Shown: positions 1-6,447 of the stretch, in pieces | Layout of the letters: each line of letters starts with the position of its first letter | Position numbering within the stretch: the first letter of the stretch is position 1 | Assembly: GCA_029777145.1 (NCBI GenBank) | Contig: JAKOSS010000086.1 | Coordinates: forward strand, 1 to 6,782 | Direction: 5' to 3' | Source: Acidobacteriota bacterium | Lineage (GTDB): Bacteria > Acidobacteriota > Blastocatellia > Pyrinomonadales > Pyrinomonadaceae | DNA length: 6,782 nucleotides | Program-made: the position numbers and the translations under genes | The notes under the pieces: generated by a model | The model's database searches: none | What the model saw: the letters and a program-made list of their open reading frames with translations, nothing else | Told to the model about the DNA's origin: nothing

Positions 1-1
1 G

Positions 2-1543
2 CGCATGCATCCGGACACGGCCGAAACGGCGACGCTGCGGAACTGGCTCGACATCATGACCGAGCTGCCCTGGTCCAAATCGTCGAAGGACAATCTCAAT
101 CTCAAGAAGGCTGAACGCATTCTCGACGAGGACCATTACGGGCTCGAACGCGTCAAGGAACGCATCGTCGAAGCGCTCGCGGTTCGCAAGCTGCGCGAAA
201 AACCGAAAGGCTCGATCCTGTGTCTCGTCGGACCGCCGGGCGTCGGCAAGACCTCGCTCGGACGCTCGATCGCGCGTGCCTTGAACCGACAATTTGTTCG
301 GATTTCGCTCGGCGGACTGCATGACGAAGCCGAGATCCGCGGACATCGCCGGACGTACGTCGGCGCGATGCCGGGACGGATCGTGCAGGCCATCCAACAG
401 GCCGGAACGAACAATCCGCTGGTGGTGCTCGATGAGATCGACAAGGTCGGGGCCGATTTTCGCGGCGATCCGTCGTCGGCGCTGCTCGAGGTTCTCGATC
501 CGGAACAGAATTTTTCGTTCCGCGACAATTACCTGAACGTCACCTTCGACCTGTCGAACGTCATGTTCATGACCACCGCGAACGTGCTCGACACGATCCA
601 GCCGGCGCTTCGCGACCGGATGGAAACCATCCAGCTTTCGGGCTACACCGAAGAGGAAAAACTCGAGATCGCGAAGCGTCACCTAGTCCCGAAACAGGTC
701 GAAGAGAACGGACTCGAGCGCGAGGACGTGAAGTTCGAGCGCAAGGCACTGGCCAAGATCATCGGCGAATACACGCAGGAAGCCGGATTGCGTCAGTTGG
801 AACGCGAGATCGGCAAGGTCTGCCGGAAGGTCGCCCGCAAAAAGGCCGAGCTGGAGGGCGAATTCGAGCCGCAGCGGATCACGGCACAGGCCGTCAAGGA
901 TTATCTCCGCGCGCCGAAGATTTTTCGCGAGGAGGCGCTCAAAAAGGACGCGATCGGTATCGTCACCGGACTCGCCTGGACCGCCGTCGGGGGCGACATT
1001 CTGTTCATCGAGGCGCTCAAGACGAAAGGCAAAGGCAATCTCAAGCTGACCGGCCAACTCGGCGAGGTCATGCAGGAATCGGCGCAGGCGGCGTTCAGCT
1101 ACGCGAAGGCGCGCGCGACGGAACTGGGGATCGATCCGGAGGACTTTGAGAATTACGACATCCACGTCCACATTCCCGAAGGCGCGATCCCGAAGGACGG
1201 ACCGAGCGCCGGCATCACGATGGCGACGGCCCTTGTTTCGGTTCTTGCGCAACGTCCGGTCCGGCGCGACGTCGCGATGACGGGCGAGATCACATTGCGT
1301 GGCAACGTTCTGCCGATCGGCGGCGTCAAGGAGAAGTTGCTCGCCGCGCGACGCGCGAATCTCAAGACGGTCATCATTCCGGCGCCGAATAAACGCGATC
1401 TGGAGGATCTGCCTCGGGAAGTTGCGGAGGATTTGACGTTTCTTTTTGTTGACAACGTTCGCGAGGTTTTTGCGGAGGCGTTGCTTCCGAAGGTTCGTCC
1501 GAGCGACAAGGCGAAGGCCCAAAGCGCGAGGCAGAAGGGGTGA
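2..1543 (+). CDS. lon: Lon ATP-dependent serine protease, 5'-truncated by window edge
   Basis: Lon is a cytoplasmic ring-shaped AAA+ protease that degrades misfolded and regulatory proteins. The reading frame is open to the left edge. The first Met (position 5) is preceded in frame by an Arg codon and matches an internal stretch of E. coli Lon, so it is not the start; roughly 270-300 N-terminal residues (LON substrate-binding domain) lie outside. Counting from that Met, I see Walker A GPPGVGKT at residues 76-83, Walker B VLDEIDK at 141-147, sensor-1 Asn193 in TTAN, an arginine-finger region ALRDRM at 201-206, and sensor-2 Arg263 in AGLRQLER. The protease domain carries the catalytic Ser401 in PKDGPSAG and Lys444 in KEKLLAA, with the family's 43-residue separation. 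All key residues are present, so the enzyme should be active. The C-terminus ends in a short basic tail. No clear intrinsic terminator follows. Identification is very secure. Confidence 0.97.
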   Translation, partial: RMHPDTAETATLRNWLDIMTELPWSKSSKDNLNLKKAERILDEDHYGLERVKERIVEALAVRKLREKPKGSILCLVGPPGVGKTSLGRSIARALNRQFVRISLGGLHDEAEIRGHRRTYVGAMPGRIVQAIQQAGTNNPLVVLDEIDKVGADFRGDPSSALLEVLDPEQNFSFRDNYLNVTFDLSNVMFMTTANVLDTIQPALRDRMETIQLSGYTEEEKLEIAKRHLVPKQVEENGLEREDVKFERKALAKIIGEYTQEAGLRQLEREIGKVCRKVARKKAELEGEFEPQRITAQAVKDYLRAPKIFREEALKKDAIGIVTGLAWTAVGGDILFIEALKTKGKGNLKLTGQLGEVMQESAQAAFSYAKARATELGIDPEDFENYDIHVHIPEGAIPKDGPSAGITMATALVSVLAQRPVRRDVAMTGEITLRGNVLPIGGVKEKLLAARRANLKTVIIPAPNKRDLEDLPREVAEDLTFLFVDNVREVFAEALLPKVRPSDKAKAQSARQKG

Positions 1544-1593
1544 TCGGGGGCGGAACCGCGGTCGGGACCCAATAAATACGGGCTTTCAAAACT

Positions 1594-1622
1594 TTGACAT
1601 CACCGACTCAGAGTTGTACTTT
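1594..1622 (+). promoter_or_regulatory. Candidate sigma70-type promoter for the transglycosylase gene
   Basis: A perfect TTGACA -35 box at 1594-1599 is followed after a 17 bp spacer by TACTTT at 1617-1622, which keeps the three most conserved -10 bases (T, A and final T). Transcription would begin near 1629, giving a leader of about 139 nt before the TTG start at 1768. The -10 match is only moderate, so the call is tentative. Confidence 0.5.
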
Positions 1623-1638
1623 TGAGAAGGTGCCCGCC

Positions 1639-1738
1639 ACTCAAACAGTTTTGCGGGAACTTTATTAGTGGTCGATGCGTTTGAGTACTTCGACCGGATA
1701 ACTTGCAGGGTCGTTTCATCGATTCGCCGTAACCCCTG
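1639..1738 (+). other. Potentially folded 5' leader of the transglycosylase mRNA
   Basis: Three complementary pairs lie in the predicted leader: 1639-1646 with 1679-1686 (8 bp), 1670-1675 with 1690-1695 (6 bp, 14 nt loop), and 1706-1710 with 1734-1738 (5 bp). The first pair uses the loop of the second hairpin, so the two together would form a pseudoknot, or else act as alternatives. I do not recognise a known riboswitch class. Pairs of this length can occur by chance, so function is unproven. Confidence 0.3.
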
Positions 1739-1751
1739 AAGATTCAACAAT

Positions 1752-1756
1752 AGGAG
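1752..1756 (+). promoter_or_regulatory. Ribosome binding site supporting a TTG start
   Basis: AGGAG lies 11 nt before the TTG codon at 1768, slightly longer than ideal spacing. An in-frame TAG at 1759-1761 rules out any start further upstream. A later start would remove the signal peptide. Together these fix TTG at 1768 as the start. Confidence 0.7.
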
Positions 1757-1767
1757 TATAGACGAGC

Positions 1768-3525
1768 TTGATTCGAACACCATTTTTTAAAGCACTTTCT
1801 TTAACAGCAATCTTATTTTCAGCGTTCGCCGCGTTCGGTCAGACCGACGAGACGCGGAGGGCCGAAGAGCAAATGCGCCTGTTGATCGAGAAGTCGGGCG
1901 GCGAATTCAAAGCCGGCCTGACAGCTCTCGAAGACAATCGCCGTCCGGCGGCGCGCGAAAAGTTTGACCGCTCGATCGAGGTCTTCCTGATGTCGGGAAT
2001 CAACCTCAATTCGAACAACAACGCCCGCGCCCGCGAGTGTTACAACCAGCTGATCGAAACGATCTATCGGATCGAATTCCCGAACGAGAAACAGGCGCCG
2101 CAGATACGCGCGCTTTCCGCGACCTGCAACTGGAACATCGACAACGCGATGTCCGACAAGATCGCGAAGCTCGTCATCACCGCGCCGGTCACGGAGTCTT
2201 CGACCGAAACGACCGCGGTTCAGCAGGGTCCGAACGACCTGACGCAGGGATTCGTCGAACAGAAATTCGAGCGTTCGCCGCTCGATGCTCTTGCGACGCT
2301 TGAACTCAATACGGTCGAACTCGATGTCAACACGCCGGAAGCGCAGCAGCAGATCCAGTACATCTCGTACGCCGTCTCGAACAATTCGCTCGGACTGAAA
2401 TTCCAGGTCCACCCGATGATCCAGCAGTACATCAACTACTATCAGGGTCGCGGGCGTTCGACGATGGAAACCGGACTTTACCGCTCGGGCATGTTCATGC
2501 GGATGGCGCGGCGGATCTTCCGTGAAGAGGGCGTGCCGGAGAACGTTGCGTGGCTCGGTCAGGTCGAAAGCATGTGGAAACCGCAGGCGCTTTCGTGGGC
2601 CGCCGCGTCCGGACTTTGGCAGTTCATCCCGGGGACCGGAGCGCGTTACGGCTTGCGCCGTACGGCATATCTCGACGAACGCAACAGCTTCGAAAAGGCT
2701 ACCCAGGCGTCCGCCCGCTATCTGAAGTTCCTCGCCAACCGCTACAACGGCAACTGGGAACTCGCGATGGCGGCATACAATTCCGGTGAAGGGAACGTCG
2801 ATCGGGCGATCTCCAGGGCCGGAGTGGCGAATTTCTGGATCGCTTATCCGTATCTCCCGAAGGAAACCCGCAACTACGTTCCGAACATTCTGGCGACCAT
2901 CCTGATCGCGAACAATCCCCGCGCCTACGGCTTCGGCGGTGTTCGCCCGGCGCCGCAGCTGACGTGGGAAACGGTCCTGGTTCCGCCGGGCACGAGTCTT
3001 TCGTTCCTCGCGCAGGTTTCGGATACGTCGGTCGATTTCATCCGTTATCTGAATCCGGAACTGCGGGCGAGCACGACTCCGCCGGAACCGTACGTCGTTC
3101 GCGTGCCGACCGGAAAGGGAGCCGAGGTCGTGGCGATCTTCCGCCGCGTGCCGAAGGCGAACCAAAACACGGCGAAACTGACGAAATCCGTCGCCGGCGA
3201 ATCGTGGCAGAATGTTTCGAACCGCACGGGCGTCGCCGTCGAGGACCTGATCGCAGCCAACGGCGGCGCGAAGACGCCGCCGAGCAAGATCGTCATTCCG
3301 AATTCGAACAACCTTCGTACGACGAGTTATCAGCGTCCGACGTCGCAACTGCAAACGACGGCCGTTGCCAGCTTCGTGACGGTCAAAGCCAAGGCTGGAG
3401 ACACGATCACCTCGCTCGCGAAACGTTTCGGCGTGTCGCCGGCGGATGTTGCGAACAGCAACGGTTTCACCGACGTCAATACGAAACTTCAGGCGGGACG
3501 CACGATCAAGATCCCGAAGCGCTGA
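1768..3525 (+). CDS. Exported MltD-like lytic transglycosylase with LysM repeats
   Basis: The 585-residue product should cleave the MurNAc-GlcNAc bond of peptidoglycan in the periplasm, releasing 1,6-anhydro-muropeptides. Residues 1-24 form a Sec signal peptide: basic start, hydrophobic core, and likely cleavage near AFG/QT. No lipobox Cys is present, unlike E. coli MltD, which is a lipoprotein. Residues 25-200 are charged and probably helical, without a recognised family. The SLT domain (about 245-385) carries catalytic Glu267 in QVESMW, followed by SGLWQFIPGTG (281-291), MAAYNSGEGNV (334-344) and the closing ETRNYVP (366-372), all hallmarks of family 1 (SLT/MltD) enzymes. Three LysM-like units follow: a degenerate one at about 403-449, then 473-511 and a clear one at 537-583 (AGDTITSLAKRFGV), which should bind glycan. 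The gene has its own promoter candidate and terminator, so it is probably monocistronic. Start is TTG, with AGGAG upstream. Confidence 0.93.
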   Translation: MIRTPFFKALSLTAILFSAFAAFGQTDETRRAEEQMRLLIEKSGGEFKAGLTALEDNRRPAAREKFDRSIEVFLMSGINLNSNNNARARECYNQLIETIYRIEFPNEKQAPQIRALSATCNWNIDNAMSDKIAKLVITAPVTESSTETTAVQQGPNDLTQGFVEQKFERSPLDALATLELNTVELDVNTPEAQQQIQYISYAVSNNSLGLKFQVHPMIQQYINYYQGRGRSTMETGLYRSGMFMRMARRIFREEGVPENVAWLGQVESMWKPQALSWAAASGLWQFIPGTGARYGLRRTAYLDERNSFEKATQASARYLKFLANRYNGNWELAMAAYNSGEGNVDRAISRAGVANFWIAYPYLPKETRNYVPNILATILIANNPRAYGFGGVRPAPQLTWETVLVPPGTSLSFLAQVSDTSVDFIRYLNPELRASTTPPEPYVVRVPTGKGAEVVAIFRRVPKANQNTAKLTKSVAGESWQNVSNRTGVAVEDLIAANGGAKTPPSKIVIPNSNNLRTTSYQRPTSQLQTTAVASFVTVKAKAGDTITSLAKRFGVSPADVANSNGFTDVNTKLQAGRTIKIPKR

Positions 3526-3544
3526 TCGCCTGACGAAAACTGAC

Positions 3545-3580
3545 AAAACGCGGTTGCCTTTGACGGCGGTCGCGTTTTTT
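3545..3580 (+). terminator. Rho-independent terminator after the transglycosylase gene
   Basis: A 14 bp stem pairs 3545-3558 with 3565-3578, including three G-U wobbles, around a 6 nt loop (TTTGAC). The 3' arm runs into six T residues at 3575-3580. It begins 20 bp after the transglycosylase stop codon and separates that gene from the signalling operon. Confidence 0.88.
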
Positions 3581-3607
3581 CATTTCCGTCCGCACCGGAC
3601 GTTTCTT

Positions 3608-3636
3608 TTGCAATTCGAGCCCAAGTCCCGTTTAAT
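3608..3636 (+). promoter_or_regulatory. Candidate promoter of the kinase-regulator operon
   Basis: TTGCAA at 3608-3613 (four of six consensus bases) and TTTAAT at 3631-3636 (five of six) are separated by exactly 17 bp. Transcription would begin near 3643, only about six bases before the kinase ATG at 3649. No Shine-Dalgarno sequence is visible before that ATG, which fits a nearly leaderless message. It lies downstream of the terminator at 3545-3580. Confidence 0.45.
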
Positions 3637-3648
3637 TGTGCTGAACCG

Positions 3649-5535
3649 ATGCTCGACACCGCGCTTCTCATCAACCTTCTGGGATTTTCCGTCGGGATCG
3701 CGCTTTACGCGCTGATGCTGGTGATGGTCGTCCGCCACCGGCCGGCCGGGCGGCCGCACGGGATCGACCGCCTACTGCTCGCGACCGCGTGTCTCGGTCT
3801 CGTTTGGAATCTGGGCGAGTTCGTCGTTTTCGTGCTCAAGGATTTTCAGGGAGCGGCGGTTCCGGCATGGCTCCTCGCGGGATCATACTCGGCGCTGGGG
3901 TTTCTCCCGTCGGTGGTCGTTCATTCGACGTGGCAGAGTGAGGAAAACACGCGTCCGAGTCTCTTTTACCCGACCGTCACCGCATATCTTTTGAGCACGT
4001 GCGCTGCCGCGCTGAACGTGATCGCCGCCGCGAACGGCAACGGAGTTCCGTCGCGGACATCGCTCCGGTTGCTGACATTCGGCGCGATCGCGCTGCTCGT
4101 CGCACTCTTCGTTCTCGCCTTCAGGCAGGCGCTCGAACGGAAGGCCGTCTGGATCACCGCGCTTCTTGTTTTTGCGGTCTCGACGCTTCATCTGAGCGCG
4201 CACGATGACCGGTCGTCATGGCCGGTCGAACTCGTCGCACACCAGTCATCGCTGCCGTTGGCGCTTGCGATCCTGATCCAGGACTATCGTTTCGCGTTTG
4301 CCGACCTGTTTCTCAAACGAGCCCTTTCGTTGATGCTCCTCGCGTTGTTCGCCTTCGGATTGTACGTATTTGCCGCCGTTCCGCTGCTCGCCTGGCATGA
4401 GACGCATGACAAGAACGACGTGCAGGCGGCGGTCATCGTGCTTGGTTTGTGGATCACCACGGCGCTCGTTTACCCGAAGCTGCACCGGTTTGCCGAGTGG
4501 TTCGTCGATGCCGCGATCCTGCGCCGGACCGATTTCGAACGTCTGAAGGCGTCGATCGCGGAAGCCGTCGAGCGGGCCGAAGACGATTCCTCGGCGCTCG
4601 ATGCAGCGTGTTCGCTGTTGCGAGCCGCGCTTGGGTCGGAACATGCAGAATGGCGCTCCGTCGGGGCTTCGAGCGATCTGTTGCCGTCGGTCCGCTTGGA
4701 AACGCTCCGCACGACGGTACTCGTTCCGACGATCGGATCGCCGTTCTTCGAGTTCGAATTGTTGCGGCTCGCCGGCGGCCGGGATCTTTTGTCCGGCGAG
4801 ATCCAGATGCTCGAATCGGCGGCGCTCATCGTCGCGCGGCGGATCGACGCGATTCGCGCAACCCGCGAGCGGATCGAGTCCGGGCTTCGCGAGCAGGAGT
4901 TCTCGAAACTCGCGGCGGAGGCCCAGCTCTCGGCGCTGCGCGCCCAGGTCAATCCGCACTTTTTGTTCAATGCGCTGACGACGATCGGCTATCTGATCCA
5001 ATCGGCGCCCGACAAGGCGCTCGATACGCTCCTGCGGCTCACGCGGCTGCTCCGCGGCGTTCTCAGATCGACAGGCGAGTTCTCGAGCCTTTCGGACGAG
5101 ATCGGATTGATCGAGAATTACATCGAGATAGAGAAGGCGCGCTTCGAGGATCGTCTGAAGGTGACGATCGACGTGCCGACCGAGGTTCGGACGTTTCGCA
5201 TCCCGAGCCTGATCCTTCAGCCGCTGGTCGAGAACGCCGTCAAACACGGGATTTCGGAGAACAAGAAAGGCGGAACCGTGGCGATTTCAGCGTCGGTCGA
5301 GAAAACGGCCACAAGATCGGCGCTCGTCGTTCGCGTTTCGGATTCGGGCTGCGGGCACGCGCCGGACGGCTTTGAGCGCGAAGGCGGAGTCGGGCTGCGG
5401 AACATCCGGCAGCGGCTCGAACGTCATTACGGCGGCGACGCCTCACTGACAATGACCGGCGACGAGTCGGGAACCGTCGCGGAACTGCGGATCCCTTCGG
5501 CGGCCCGATCGACGGCGGCGTCACGCAAGAATTGA
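3649..5535 (+). CDS. LytS/YehU-type membrane sensor histidine kinase
   Basis: The 628-residue protein is the sensor half of a two-component system. Nine hydrophobic segments are visible (about 5-28, 41-63, 72-92, 107-127, 138-158, 165-182, 198-212, 225-248, 257-276). Basic residues in the loops fit an outside N-terminus and a cytoplasmic kinase. The layout resembles multi-helix sensor regions such as the 7TM kinases, but I cannot name the family firmly. Residues 295-405 look like a weak GAF domain, followed by a charged helix (405-430). The His_kinase module (PF06580-like) has phospho-acceptor His437 in NPHFLFN. The HATPase has its N box at LQPLVENAVKHG (523-534, Asn529), G1 at DSGCG (565-569) and G2 at GVGLRNI (580-586). 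The ATG at 3649 is needed to keep the first membrane helix. The stop is one base before the regulator's ATG. The signal sensed is unknown. Confidence 0.93.
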   Translation: MLDTALLINLLGFSVGIALYALMLVMVVRHRPAGRPHGIDRLLLATACLGLVWNLGEFVVFVLKDFQGAAVPAWLLAGSYSALGFLPSVVVHSTWQSEENTRPSLFYPTVTAYLLSTCAAALNVIAAANGNGVPSRTSLRLLTFGAIALLVALFVLAFRQALERKAVWITALLVFAVSTLHLSAHDDRSSWPVELVAHQSSLPLALAILIQDYRFAFADLFLKRALSLMLLALFAFGLYVFAAVPLLAWHETHDKNDVQAAVIVLGLWITTALVYPKLHRFAEWFVDAAILRRTDFERLKASIAEAVERAEDDSSALDAACSLLRAALGSEHAEWRSVGASSDLLPSVRLETLRTTVLVPTIGSPFFEFELLRLAGGRDLLSGEIQMLESAALIVARRIDAIRATRERIESGLREQEFSKLAAEAQLSALRAQVNPHFLFNALTTIGYLIQSAPDKALDTLLRLTRLLRGVLRSTGEFSSLSDEIGLIENYIEIEKARFEDRLKVTIDVPTEVRTFRIPSLILQPLVENAVKHGISENKKGGTVAISASVEKTATRSALVVRVSDSGCGHAPDGFEREGGVGLRNIRQRLERHYGGDASLTMTGDESGTVAELRIPSAARSTAASRKN

Positions 5536-5536
5536 G

Positions 5537-6316
5537 ATGGAGAATTTACGGGTCATCATCGCCGACGACGAACGGCCGGCGCGCGAATTCCTTAAGTCGT
5601 TCCTTCGCGGAATGGACGGAATTGAACTTGTCGGTGAGGCCGAGGACGGTGAGTCGGCGCTCGAACTGATCCGCGCCGAACATCCGGATCTGGCACTCCT
5701 CGACATTCAGATGCCGGAACTGACGGGCCTTGACGTCGTGCGCCGTCTCGATCCCGGGGAAATGCCGCTGATCGCGTTCGTGACGGCGTTCGACGAGTTT
5801 GCCGTCAATGCATTCGATGTCGCGGCCGTCGATTATCTGCTCAAACCGATCGACGCCGGGCGGCTTCAAGAGACGGTGGCGCGGGCCCGGAAACGACTCG
5901 GAGCCGCTGACTGGCGTGCCGCTGAAACCCGCAACGTAGTCAGGGCCGCGCAGTCGATCGAAGAAGCCGCACAGCGGCCGTTCGTCGAGCGCATTCCGGT
6001 GCGTGTCCGTGACGAGATCGTGCTCGTACCGACGGCGGAGATCGCGTCGATCATCGCCGACGGCGAACTTCTTCATCTCACGACCGATTCGAATTTCCGC
6101 TACACGTTCAATTTCAGGCTTAAGGACCTCGAAGCGCGGCTCGATCCCGACAAATTCGTCCGCGTCTCGCGTGGCGCCATCGTCGCTTTGGCGATGATCT
6201 CGAGCATCAGCCCGCTCCCCGGCGGCATCTACCAGATCAATCTCACGAACGGCCAGCAGATCGTCTCGAGCCGGCTCCAGTCGCGGCTTCTTCGTGATCG
6301 ATTGCTACGTTTGTAA
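5537..6316 (+). CDS. LytTR-family response regulator
   Basis: The 259-residue cytoplasmic DNA-binding regulator is the partner of the preceding kinase. The receiver domain (about 4-120) shows the acidic pair Asp10/Asp11, phospho-acceptor Asp56 in LLDIQMPE, Thr83 in FVTAFDEFA and Lys103 in LLKPID, so it should be phosphorylated normally. After a linker (121-149), residues 150-257 form a LytTR DNA-binding domain, with the characteristic region at FVRVSRGAIVAL (207-218) and the closing NGQQIVSSR segment (238-246). The usual His of the FxRxHRS motif is Ser here, and the usual Asn after the hydrophobic pair is Ala. The ATG follows the kinase TGA after a single base, with only a weak purine-rich stretch before it, so translation is probably coupled. 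Tandem LytTR-like boxes lie directly after its stop codon. Confidence 0.95.
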   Translation: MENLRVIIADDERPAREFLKSFLRGMDGIELVGEAEDGESALELIRAEHPDLALLDIQMPELTGLDVVRRLDPGEMPLIAFVTAFDEFAVNAFDVAAVDYLLKPIDAGRLQETVARARKRLGAADWRAAETRNVVRAAQSIEEAAQRPFVERIPVRVRDEIVLVPTAEIASIIADGELLHLTTDSNFRYTFNFRLKDLEARLDPDKFVRVSRGAIVALAMISSISPLPGGIYQINLTNGQQIVSSRLQSRLLRDRLLRL

Positions 6317-6345
6317 ACCGTTGATCGCTTCTTCCAACCGTTCAT
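6317..6345 (+). promoter_or_regulatory. Tandem LytTR-box-like direct repeats (putative operator)
   Basis: ACCGTTGAT at 6317-6325 and ACCGTTCAT at 6337-6345 are direct repeats with a 20 bp period and 11 bp between them. Both fit every position of the LytTR consensus [TA][AC][CA]GTTN[AG][TG]. In known cases these boxes occur as direct pairs with a 12-13 bp gap, so this spacing is one base short. The extra leading A and the only difference (G/C) falling on the degenerate N position add weight. The site lies between the LytTR regulator gene and the receptor gene, about 50 bp before the candidate promoter of the latter. Operator function is an inference. Confidence 0.6.
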
Positions 6346-6395
6346 CCCTCGATTCCGACCACTCGTTGAAAACCCTTCGGCGCACTTTCCCGTAA

Positions 6396-6422
6396 TTGCT
6401 AAACTCTTCGTGAGTATATATT
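6396..6422 (+). promoter_or_regulatory. Weak candidate promoter for the receptor gene
   Basis: An A/T-rich patch contains TATATT at 6417-6422 (five of six -10 bases), with TTGCTA at 6396-6401 at a short 15 bp spacing. Transcription would begin near 6429, about 19 nt before the ATG. The poor -35 arrangement would suit an activator-dependent promoter, and the LytTR-like boxes would centre near -98. The call rests on short matches only. Confidence 0.3.
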
Positions 6423-6447
6423 TCCGATTATTTTAGCGAGGCAGACA

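Larger units (their letters stand above)
1544..1767 (+). other. Intergenic region with promoter and structured leader
   Basis: This 224 bp gap lies between lon and the transglycosylase gene and is visibly richer in A and T than the flanking genes. It holds a candidate promoter (1594-1622) and an AGGAG ribosome binding site (1752-1756). Between them are several self-complementary segments: ACTCAAAC at 1639-1646 with GTTTGAGT at 1679-1686, GGTCGA at 1670-1675 with TCGACC at 1690-1695, and CAGGG at 1706-1710 with CCCTG at 1734-1738. I see no convincing lon terminator, since the short GC-rich repeats at 1551-1570 lack a following T run. No convincing gene is present. Confidence 0.6.

Noticed and set aside
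683..1522. A 279-codon minus-strand open frame opposite lon
   Set aside because: It mirrors the conserved Lon protease domain, has biased Arg/Leu/Asp composition and no domain signature.
1551..1570. GC-rich inverted repeats just after lon as a possible terminator
   Set aside because: Only short stems with very small loops can form and no T run follows, so it does not meet the pattern of an intrinsic terminator.
1675..1701. An eight-codon mini-frame (MRLSTSTG) inside the transglycosylase leader, as a possible leader peptide
   Set aside because: No good ribosome binding site precedes it and it has no run of a single regulatory amino acid. A frame this short is expected by chance.
1586..1783. 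A 65-codon minus-strand open frame across the gap before the transglycosylase gene
   Set aside because: It overlaps the promoter, ribosome binding site and start of the plus-strand gene, contains no known motif, and has no clear ribosome binding site of its own.
1819..3546. A 575-codon open frame on the minus strand, almost fully antisense to the transglycosylase gene
   Set aside because: The translation is very Arg-rich with no recognisable domain. Long antisense frames are expected opposite genes with strong G/C bias at third positions, and the plus-strand product has complete catalytic motifs.
3598..3638. LytTR-like half-sites (GACGTTTCT, CCCGTTTAA) before the kinase gene, which would imply autoregulation
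   Set aside because: Each misses two of nine consensus positions and they are 29 bp apart, unlike the perfect 20 bp pair downstream of the regulator.
4246..5247. A 333-codon minus-strand open frame opposite the kinase gene
   Set aside because: Same third-position bias artefact: low-complexity Arg/Glu/Gln composition and no promoter or ribosome binding site. The plus-strand kinase is unambiguous.
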